From Pseudolysinimonas_A sp044239695 (lineage in GTDB: Bacteria; Actinomycetota; Actinomycetes; Actinomycetales; Microbacteriaceae), in assembly GCF_044239695.1 (NCBI RefSeq), contig NZ_JBIIAW010000002.1:1-64000 (forward strand): a DNA stretch of 64,000 bases. Direction: 5' to 3'. The notes under the pieces are model-generated. The model saw only the letters and a list, made by a program, of their open reading frames with translations. It did no database searches and was not told the origin of the DNA. Made by a program: the position numbers and the translations under genes. Below, piece after piece: positions 57,763 through 64,000 of this stretch. Each line of letters opens with the position of its first letter. Position 1 is the first letter of the stretch.

Positions 57763-58383
57763 TCAGCCGCGCAGGTGGGCGACGAGCTGCTTGCGCAGGT
57801 CGCCGAGCCCGTCGGTGACCAGTCGGACCGCGTCGGGGGTGAGGATGCCGTCGGCCGCCGCAGCACGCAGCTCCTCCCGCATCTCGCCGCGGAACTCGGT
57901 CAGCGCCGCCTCCGCCTCGTGCAGTCGCGCGCGCGACTCGGTGCGGGCGTCGTCGTCGACCCGGGTGCCCCGGTCGGCGGACGCGCCGTCGGCCCGGGCG
58001 TCGCGGGCGGCTGCCGCGAGGTCGGCGCGCAGGGTGCGCATGGCGTCGGTGACGGAGGCCCGCACCTCGTCGGCGAGCCGGCGCACCGAGTCGGTGAACT
58101 CGCTCTCGATGCCCGCGAGTTCCGGCTCGCGCATGCGCAGTTCGGCGCGCCCGGCGTCGGTGATCGCGTAGACGGTCTTACGGCCGTCGGCCTCTTTCGT
58201 GACGAGGCCCTCCTCCTCGAGCTTGCCGAGGCGCGGGTAGATCGTGCCGGCGCTGGGAGCGTAGGTGCCGCCCGAGGAGTCGGTGAGCGCCTGGATGATC
58301 TCGTAGCCGTGCATCGGGCGATCGGCGAGCAGGCGCAGCAGGTAGAGCCGCAGGTGCCCGTGACCGAAGACCGCGGGGCTCAC
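57763..58383 (-). CDS. PadR-family transcription regulator, 206 aa
   Basis: N-terminal winged helix (residues 1-85): LRLYLLRLLADRPMHGYEII, GTYAPSAGTIYPRLGKLEEE and the wing ADGRKTVYAITDAGR. The long charged coiled-coil C-terminus (90-206) is for dimerisation. GTG overlaps the stop of the DUF4097 gene (GTGA). Likely an autorepressor acting on the two palindromes at 59221-59262. Confidence 0.88.
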   Translation of the reverse strand: MSPAVFGHGHLRLYLLRLLADRPMHGYEIIQALTDSSGGTYAPSAGTIYPRLGKLEEEGLVTKEADGRKTVYAITDAGRAELRMREPELAGIESEFTDSVRRLADEVRASVTDAMRTLRADLAAAARDARADGASADRGTRVDDDARTESRARLHEAEAALTEFRGEMREELRAAAADGILTPDAVRLVTDGLGDLRKQLVAHLRG

Positions 58384-59207
58384 GGGGCGGGGGTCTCGGC
58401 CGGGGCCTCGGCGCGCGCGACGTGCAGCACGGTGATGTCGCCGCTCACGGTATTGACGCGCACGTCGGTCCAGCGTCCCTCCAGCAGCCCGAACTTGCCG
58501 GTGAACTTGCCCCGGGGGCGGTAGGTCGCGTCGTCGAGCTGCAGCTTGCCGCCGACGGTGTTGACGGAGTAGCCGGCCGCCGCGTCGGGGGCGAGCCGCG
58601 CCGCGACGTCGCCGCTGACCGTGTTCACCTTGATCGCGTCGGGCACCCCGGTGAGGTCGAGGAAGACGTTGCCGCTGACCCCGTCGCTGGAGAACCAGGT
58701 CACCTCGCCGGTCGCCGACACATCGCCGCTCACGGTGTGCGCGGCGAGGCGTCCCGTGTGGTTGCGCGCGGTCAGCTCGCCGTTCACGGCGTTGACCTGC
58801 AGCGAACCCTCGAGGCCGTCGGTCGACAGGTCGCCGCTGACGGTGCTCAGTTCGGCGCTCGCGCGCACCCCGCTCACCAGGGCGCTGGCACTCACGACGC
58901 CCAGCTTCACCGCGGTCTCGCGCGGCACGAGGATGCTGACGTCGGCGCGGGCGGCGCCGGGGCTGAAGTTGCGGAACACGTCGAGCCAGTTCTCCCACGA
59001 CAGTTGCGCGTGGTCGACCTCGAGCGTCTCGCCCTCCGCGGTGATGCGCAGGTCCTTGCCGCTGACGCTGTGCACCTCGACGCGCACGACGGGCTCGTCA
59101 TGTGCGATCACGTCGACGTGGCCGGCCACCAGGCCCACCTTGAGTCGGCGGATGCCGTCGACCTCGATCGTCTTCGGCCCGTCGACGAGCCACTTCTGCT
59201 GGGACAT
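58380..59207 (-). CDS. DUF4097 beta-helix protein, 275 aa
   Basis: Repeats of VSGDV/VNGEL type (LSTVSGDLSTDGLEGSLQVN, AHTVSGDVSATG, KVNTVSGDVAARL, VNTVSGDITVLH) mark the DUF4097 right-handed beta-helix or adhesin-like fold. No signal peptide or anchor, so cytosolic. Partnered with the PadR gene as is common for this family. First gene of the operon. Confidence 0.8.
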   Translation of the reverse strand: MSQQKWLVDGPKTIEVDGIRRLKVGLVAGHVDVIAHDEPVVRVEVHSVSGKDLRITAEGETLEVDHAQLSWENWLDVFRNFSPGAARADVSILVPRETAVKLGVVSASALVSGVRASAELSTVSGDLSTDGLEGSLQVNAVNGELTARNHTGRLAAHTVSGDVSATGEVTWFSSDGVSGNVFLDLTGVPDAIKVNTVSGDVAARLAPDAAAGYSVNTVGGKLQLDDATYRPRGKFTGKFGLLEGRWTDVRVNTVSGDITVLHVARAEAPAETPAP

Positions 59208-59220
59208 CCGATCCGCCTCT

Positions 59221-59262
59221 CTCGCGATATATCGCGTGTCTGAACTCAAGATATATCGCGAG
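59221..59262. promoter_or_regulatory. Two palindromic PadR-type operators
   Basis: Sites CTCGCGATATATCGCGTG (59221-59238) and CTCAAGATATATCGCGAG (59245-59262) share GATATATC inside a CTCGC-GCGAG frame; centres are 24 bp apart. They lie just upstream of the DUF4097 start (59207) in an otherwise GC-rich context, so autoregulation by the PadR protein is likely. Confidence 0.75.
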
Positions 59263-59286
59263 TCGCGAGGGCGCAACATCCGATTC

Positions 59287-59317
59287 TTGACGTTGACGCT
59301 GCGTCAACTTCTAACGT
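59287..59317 (+). promoter_or_regulatory. MerR-type promoter with operator in a 19-bp spacer
   Basis: TTGACG (59287-59292) and TAACGT (59312-59317) are 19 bp apart, the long spacer typical of MerR-activated promoters. A perfect 17-bp palindrome GTTGACGCTGCGTCAAC (59292-59308) fills the spacer. TAACGT ends 7 bases before the GTG of the MerR gene. Confidence 0.8.
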
Positions 59318-59324
59318 GAGTCGC

Positions 59325-60077
59325 GTGGAATGGAGCATTCAAGAGATCGTCAGGTTGGCCGGTACGACGAGCCGAGCGTTGCGTCACTACGACGACGCCG
59401 GACTCGTGCCGCCGAGTCGTACCGGAGCGAACGGGTACCGGTACTACGACGCCGACGCGCTCGTGCGCCTGCAGCGCGTGCTGATGTTGCGCGGGTTGGG
59501 CCTCGGCATCCCCGCGATCGCGGAGGTGCTGGCGGGTCAGCGCGACGACGAGCACGCGCTCGTGCGCCACCTGGACTGGCTCCGCGCGGAGCAGCTTCGC
59601 CTCGACCGGCAGATCGCCAGCGTCGAGTCCACGATCACCGCACTGAAAGGGGGTGAGAAACCCATGGCAGAGAAGATGTTCGACGGCTTCGACCACACGC
59701 AGTTCAAGGGCGAGGTGGAGCAGCGCTGGGGGGAGGAGGCGTATGCGACCTCCGACGCCTGGTGGCGCGGGCTGAGCGTCGACGAGAAGCGGGCGTTCCA
59801 GGACGCCGCAGCCGAGCTGATCGCCGACTGGCGCGACGCGGCGGAGCGCGGCGTCGACCCGACCGGCGGCGAGGGGCAGGGTCTCGCGCGGCGCCAGCAC
59901 GCCTGGCTCGGCGGCATGCCGGGCGTCCCCGGTGGCGCGGCGCCGACGAAGGAGTACGTCGTCGGCCTGGCCGACCTGTACGTCGCCGATCCGCGGTTCG
60001 CGAAGAACTACGGCGGTGAGGCCGGGGCGACGTTCGTGCGGGACGCGATGCGCGCCTACGCCGAGCAGAACCTGTAG
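59325..60077 (+). CDS. TipA-like MerR-family regulator, 250 aa
   Basis: N-terminal MerR HTH (WSIQEIVRLAGTTSRALRHY, GYRYYDADALVRLQRVLMLR), a dimer coiled coil (about 78-112), then a TipAS-type ligand-binding domain (about 113-250; FDGFDHTQFKGEVEQRWG, NYGGEAGATFVRDAMRAYAE) that in TipA captures thiopeptides. An internal ATG at 59664 with AAAGGGGG upstream could give a separate TipAS-like product of 137 aa, as in Streptomyces tipA. GTG at 59325 preferred to 59316. Confidence 0.88.
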   Translation: MEWSIQEIVRLAGTTSRALRHYDDAGLVPPSRTGANGYRYYDADALVRLQRVLMLRGLGLGIPAIAEVLAGQRDDEHALVRHLDWLRAEQLRLDRQIASVESTITALKGGEKPMAEKMFDGFDHTQFKGEVEQRWGEEAYATSDAWWRGLSVDEKRAFQDAAAELIADWRDAAERGVDPTGGEGQGLARRQHAWLGGMPGVPGGAAPTKEYVVGLADLYVADPRFAKNYGGEAGATFVRDAMRAYAEQNL

Positions 60078-60080
60078 TGC

Positions 60081-60824
60081 TCAGCGGGAGCCGGCGAGCG
60101 ACGACCACCGCTCGTCGCGCTCCCGCTCGAGGCGGTCGGGCAGCGTCAGACCGTGCTCGGAGCAGATCTCGACGGTGGCGGTCGAGAGGGTGGCGGCCGC
60201 CGACGTGCCGCCGGGGACGCGGAGCAACGGAAGGGTGACGTTGACGATCGGGCCGATGAGCAGGGCGAAGGCGAGCGTGCCGATCCCGACCTGGCCGCCG
60301 AGCACGAACCCGACGACGAGCACCGAGACCTCGATCCCGGTGCGGACGATCCAGATGGGCCAGCCGGTGCGGGCGTGCAGTCCGGTCATCAGTCCGTCGC
60401 GCGGCCCGGGGCCGAGCCGGGCGCCGACGTACAGCCCGGTGGCGATGCCCACGAGCAGGAGTCCGGCGGTGAAGACGAGACCCTGCAGGATCGGCTCGTG
60501 CTGCTGCGGCACGATCACCAGGAGCAGCTGCGCGAACGGTCCGATGAGCAGCACGTTCGCGACGGTGCCGAGGCCGGGCTTCTGCCGGATCGGGATCCAG
60601 AGCAGCAGCACGAGGGCGCCGACGATGTTGACGACGACGCCGAACGGCAGCCCGGTCTGCGCGGTGATCCCCTGCGCGAGCACATCCCACGGCGCGACGC
60701 CGATGCCGGCGCGCACCATCAAGCCGATGCCGAAACCGTAGAACGCGAGGCCCACGATCAACTGGACCGTGCGGCGGGTCCAGAGGAGCGCGGATGAGGG
60801 GGCCGGTGCGAGCATGTGGCCCAT
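60081..60824 (-). CDS. YczE-family membrane protein, 247 aa
   Basis: Five to six transmembrane helices with YczE/YyaS landmarks: GLAFYGFGIGLMVRAGIGVA, PWDVLAQGI, GLYVGARLGPGPRDGLMTGL and VRTGIEVSVLVVGFVLGG. Function is unknown, but the family is usually encoded next to a MocR-type regulator, as here. GAGGAG lies 4 bases before the ATG at 60824. Confidence 0.85.
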   Translation of the reverse strand: MGHMLAPAPSSALLWTRRTVQLIVGLAFYGFGIGLMVRAGIGVAPWDVLAQGITAQTGLPFGVVVNIVGALVLLLWIPIRQKPGLGTVANVLLIGPFAQLLLVIVPQQHEPILQGLVFTAGLLLVGIATGLYVGARLGPGPRDGLMTGLHARTGWPIWIVRTGIEVSVLVVGFVLGGQVGIGTLAFALLIGPIVNVTLPLLRVPGGTSAAATLSTATVEICSEHGLTLPDRLERERDERWSSLAGSR

Positions 60825-60834
60825 CGAACTCCTC

Positions 60835-60871
60835 AATTGGACCTTGAACAAGGTGCCAATTCTGGTACGGT
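60835..60871. promoter_or_regulatory. Dyad and promoter between yczE-like and mocR-like genes
   Basis: AATTGGACCTTG (60835-60846) and CAAGGTGCCAATT (60849-60861) form an inverted repeat with one extra G. Plus strand TTGAAC (60844-60849) and TACGGT (60866-60871) are 16 bp apart, and TACGGT is 6 bases before the MocR ATG. The dyad covers the -35 box and also precedes the yczE-like gene. Confidence 0.65.
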
Positions 60872-60877
60872 GGCCGG

Positions 60878-62299
60878 ATGGCATCCCTTTCGGCCCGTGC
60901 CCTCGCCCACCTCATCACCGGGTGGCGCGACCTCGCGATCGGCCCGGCGTACGCGGCGCTCGCCGACCGGGTGCGGCTGCTCATCCTCGACGGGCGCATC
61001 GCCCTCGGCACCCGGCTCCCGGCGGAGCGGGAGCTCGCGGCCCAGCTCGGGCTGAGCCGCACGACCGTCTCGGCCGCCTACGCCGACCTTCGCGCCAGCG
61101 GGCACCTCGACAGCGTGCGCGGCTCGGGCAGCGTCGCCCGGCTGCCCCGGGCGAGCGGGTACGTGCACGACACCCTCGCGACCGATCAGCTCGACTTCAG
61201 CAAGGCCACACTGCCCTCACATCCGGCCGTCGCCGACGCCGCCGTGCGGGCGACCGCGACGCTGCCGTCCTTCCTCGGCGAGTCGGGCTTCGACACCCTC
61301 GGCCTGCGCGTCACCCGGCAGGCGATCGCCGACCGGTACACCGCACGCGGTCTGCCGACCGACCCCGACGAGGTGCTCATCACGATCGGGGCCCAGCACG
61401 CGATCGGTTTGCTCGCCACGACGCTGCTCTCCCGCGGCGACCGGGCGATCGTCGAATCCCCGAGCTATCCGCACGCGATCGAAGCCCTCCGCGGCGCCGG
61501 CGCCCGCCTCGTCACCGTGCCGGTCACGGCCGACGAGGGCTGGGACGAGTCGGCGCTCGAGCAGGCCTTCCAGCGCACGAGCCCGGTCGTCGCCTACCTC
61601 ATGCCCGACAACCACAACCCGACCGGCGCGACGATGCCCCGCGCTCAGCGGGAGCGCATCGTCGCCCTCGCCGCCGAGCAGGGCACCACGCTCGTGATCG
61701 ACGAGACGATCGGGGCCCTCGAACTCGACGGCCAGGATCCCGAGCCGCCGTTCGCGACCCTCGGCCGGGCGGTGCTGATCGGCTCGGTCGGCAAGTCGGT
61801 CTGGGGCGGTCTGCGCATCGGCTGGATCCGGGCCGACCGCGAACTGATCCAGCGCGTCGCCCGACACCGCTTCATGACCGACCTCGGCACCCCGGTGCTG
61901 GAGCAGCTGATCCTCGTCGAACTGCTCGCCGACTTCGACCGCATTCTCGCCGACCGCCGCGACTACCTGCGCGCCAGCCGCGACCATCTCGTCGAGCTGC
62001 TGCGCGAGCGGATGCCGGAATGGCATGTGCCGCACGTCGCCGGCGGCATCACCACCTGGGTCAACCTGGGTCTGCCGATCTCGTCGCAACTGGCGCTCGC
62101 CGCCCGCACCGAGGGCCTCGTGATCGCGGCCGGGTCGCGCTTCGGGGTGGAGGGCCTCTTCGAACGGTTCATCCGCATCCCGTTCACCTATCCGCCCGAG
62201 GTGCTCGATCGTGGTGTGGACGCCCTCGCGAAGGCGTGGCGCGCGGTGACGCGGTCGCCGATGCCGGTGGCCGACGGTGACTACGCGCAGATCGCGTGA
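60878..62299 (+). CDS. MocR/YczR-type GntR-aminotransferase regulator, 473 aa
   Basis: N-terminal GntR winged helix (about residues 15-85: PAERELAAQLGLSRTTVSAA) joined to a fold-type-I aminotransferase domain (about 110-460) with YLMPDNHNPTGATM (Asn/Asp pair), ETIGALELDG and GSVGKSVWGGLRIGW, where the Lys binds PLP. A PLP-sensing regulator, most likely controlling the divergent YczE-like gene. TACGGT is 6 bases before the ATG. Confidence 0.9.
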   Translation: MASLSARALAHLITGWRDLAIGPAYAALADRVRLLILDGRIALGTRLPAERELAAQLGLSRTTVSAAYADLRASGHLDSVRGSGSVARLPRASGYVHDTLATDQLDFSKATLPSHPAVADAAVRATATLPSFLGESGFDTLGLRVTRQAIADRYTARGLPTDPDEVLITIGAQHAIGLLATTLLSRGDRAIVESPSYPHAIEALRGAGARLVTVPVTADEGWDESALEQAFQRTSPVVAYLMPDNHNPTGATMPRAQRERIVALAAEQGTTLVIDETIGALELDGQDPEPPFATLGRAVLIGSVGKSVWGGLRIGWIRADRELIQRVARHRFMTDLGTPVLEQLILVELLADFDRILADRRDYLRASRDHLVELLRERMPEWHVPHVAGGITTWVNLGLPISSQLALAARTEGLVIAAGSRFGVEGLFERFIRIPFTYPPEVLDRGVDALAKAWRAVTRSPMPVADGDYAQIA

Positions 62300-62440
62300 C
62301 CCGGTCCGGGGGACGGGCTCTCAGCGTTCTGTCAGCTGCGTTCATCCCGCGGGAGTAGGGGTCGGTCGGGCGCGGTTGCGATACTGACGCGAGTGCACTC
62401 CGGCGTGCATCCTTTCCTTTCACAGCTCTAGGAGACGTCC

Positions 62441-64000
62441 GTGCATCTGCTCTCGGTGTTCAGTCTGCGCAACCGCGCGCTCATCGCCCTGCTCACGATC
62501 GTCATCGGGGTGTTCGGCGGCATCGCGCTCACCTCGCTCAAGCAGGAGCTGTTCCCCTCGATCTCGCTGCCGAACCTCACGGTCATCAGCACCTACCGCG
62601 GGGCGAGCCCCGATGTCGTCGAGAACGACGTGTCGACGCCGATCGAGTCGGCGATCCAGGGCATCGACGGGCTCGAGTCGACCTCTGCCACCTCCGGGTC
62701 GGGCGTCTCGACGATCTCCGCCTCCTTCGCCTACGGCACCGATCTGGCCCGCGCCGAGCAGAAGATCCAGCTCGCGATCAACCGCATCCAGAGCACCCTC
62801 CCGGAGGCGGTCGACACCCAGGTGGTCGCGTTCTCGCTGAGCGACCTGCCGGTCAGCGTGCTCGCCGTCACGAGCGACCTGGAGGCCGACGAGCTCTCGG
62901 CGCGGCTGCGCGACGAGACGATCATCGACCTCGCCAACGTCCCCGGCGTCGCGGAAGCCTCGCTCTCCGGTGCGAGCGGGCAGCGGGTCACCATCACCCC
63001 CGACACCGCGGCGCTGTTCGCGAACGGGCTGAGCAACCAGTCGATCCGCGACGCCCTGGATGCCAACGGCGTGCTGCTCGCGACCGGTGTCATCGACGAG
63101 GGCGACCAGGAGCTGACCGTCCAGGCCGGCAGCACGCTCGAATCCGCCGACGAGATCGCCGCGCTGCCGCTGCTCGGCGGCAACTCGGCGCTGACGATCG
63201 CGGATGTCGCCGACGTCGAGATCGTGTCGAACCCGGTGACCGCGATCTCCCGCGTCAACGGCGACCCGTCGCTCACGATCTCGATCACGAAGGCCGCCTC
63301 CGCGAACACCGTCGAGGTCGCGCGCGCCATCCAGGCCGCGCTGCCCGCGCTCGCCGAGTCGCTCGGCTCGAACACCGAGTTCACCACCGTCTTCGATCAG
63401 GCGCCGTTCATCCAGCAGTCGATCGAGAGCCTCGCCACCGAGGGCGTGCTCGGCCTCGTCTTCGCGGTCATCGTCATCCTGATCTTCCTGTTCTCGATCC
63501 GTTCGACGCTCGTCACCGCGATCTCGATCCCCGCGTCGGTGCTCGTCACCTTCATCGGGATGTGGGCGACCGGCTACTCGCTCAACGTGCTCACCCTCGG
63601 CGCGATCACGATCGCGATCGGCCGCGTCGTCGACGACTCGATCGTCGTCATCGAGAACATCAAGCGGCATCTCGCCCTCGGCGAGGAGAAGAAGACCGCC
63701 ATCCTCGTCGCCGTGCGCGAGGTCGCCGCCGCGATCACCGCCTCGACGGCCACGACCGTGGCGGTGTTCCTGCCGATCGCGCTGGTCAGCGACGTCACCG
63801 GCGAACTGTTCCGGCCGTTCGCGCTCACCGTCACGATCGCGCTCGTCGCCTCGCTGCTCGTCTCGCTCACGATCGTGCCGGTGCTCGCCTACTGGTTCCT
63901 GCGCGCCCCGAAGGTGATCGCGCCCGAGAACGAAGACGAGCTCGACCGCCCGACCCGGCTGCAGAAGGCCTACCTGCCCGCGCTCAACTGGACGCTGCGG
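62441..64000 (+). CDS. RND-family efflux transporter, N-terminal part (truncated by window end)
   Basis: 520 codons, open at the window end. Helix 1 (NRALIALLTIVIGVFGGIAL), a large periplasmic-type loop (about 35-325, AYGTDLARAEQKIQLAINRI, LPVSVLAVTSD) and helices 2-6 with GAITIAIGRVVDDSIVVIEN, which holds the paired Asp of the proton relay. HAE1/AcrB-like in a Gram-positive, so probably exports lipids or drugs. GTG start with AGGAG upstream. Confidence 0.88.
   Translation, partial: MHLLSVFSLRNRALIALLTIVIGVFGGIALTSLKQELFPSISLPNLTVISTYRGASPDVVENDVSTPIESAIQGIDGLESTSATSGSGVSTISASFAYGTDLARAEQKIQLAINRIQSTLPEAVDTQVVAFSLSDLPVSVLAVTSDLEADELSARLRDETIIDLANVPGVAEASLSGASGQRVTITPDTAALFANGLSNQSIRDALDANGVLLATGVIDEGDQELTVQAGSTLESADEIAALPLLGGNSALTIADVADVEIVSNPVTAISRVNGDPSLTISITKAASANTVEVARAIQAALPALAESLGSNTEFTTVFDQAPFIQQSIESLATEGVLGLVFAVIVILIFLFSIRSTLVTAISIPASVLVTFIGMWATGYSLNVLTLGAITIAIGRVVDDSIVVIENIKRHLALGEEKKTAILVAVREVAAAITASTATTVAVFLPIALVSDVTGELFRPFALTVTIALVASLLVSLTIVPVLAYWFLRAPKVIAPENEDELDRPTRLQKAYLPALNWTLR

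Overview
The window is GC-rich, densely packed DNA with many ATGA/GTGA/TGATG gene overlaps. The gene set points to a Gram-positive actinobacterium, most likely family Microbacteriaceae and possibly Microbacterium or a relative: a WXG100/EccC/EccD type VII secretion locus, a 32-residue bS22 ribosomal protein, a DUF3073 protein, a BldC-like regulator, a TipA-type MerR regulator and paired CrcB fluoride channels. The genus is inference; there is no rRNA in the window.

Layout. 1-3407 is an accessory stretch with hypothetical genes, a gene remnant, a clean intrinsic terminator and a DUF6414-like gene. 3514-8557 holds an ECF42-type sigma factor with its DGPF/YCII partner, then an amidohydrolase-kynureninase-permease operon. 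At 8616 is tRNA-Arg(ACG). 9015-11240 pairs an RsbQ-like alpha/beta hydrolase with a PAS-GAF-GGDEF diguanylate cyclase. 11262-18652 is two divergent operons (diiron protein, acyl reductase-HAD fusion, degenerate diiron paralogue; SDR, PlsC, alkyl-DHAP synthase) that together look like an ether-lipid, possibly plasmalogen, pathway. This is the best candidate for an undescribed system here. 18696-23819 has a secreted repeat protein, pseudouridine catabolism (psuG-psuK), a photolyase and a tandem GNAT protein.

23816-39979 is the type VII secretion locus: eccC, eccD, an FHA/RDD protein and small membrane proteins on the minus strand; two Esx-like proteins, accessory proteins and a 770-residue toxin with a C-terminal ADP-ribosyltransferase domain on the plus strand; then its immunity gene and a string of immunity-like genes, a frameshifted toxin-tail remnant and a stand-alone ART-like gene.

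39995-64000 is mostly housekeeping and regulation: winged-helix regulator, upp/tadA, CDF transporter/proC, KtrA/KtrB-like potassium uptake, ArsR-like and BldC-like regulators, bS22, a flavoprotein, a debranching enzyme with its LacI regulator, kimA-crcB-crcB, an ECF sigma factor with membrane partner, a beta/gamma-crystallin-like secreted protein, DUF4097-PadR, TipA-like MerR, YczE-MocR, and the start of an RND transporter that runs off the end.

A recurrent feature is a TANNNT hexamer ending exactly 6 or 7 bases before the start codon, seen at 17 genes including three back-to-back divergent pairs. This suggests widespread leaderless transcription. Functions rest on motif reading and family knowledge only; no searches were run.
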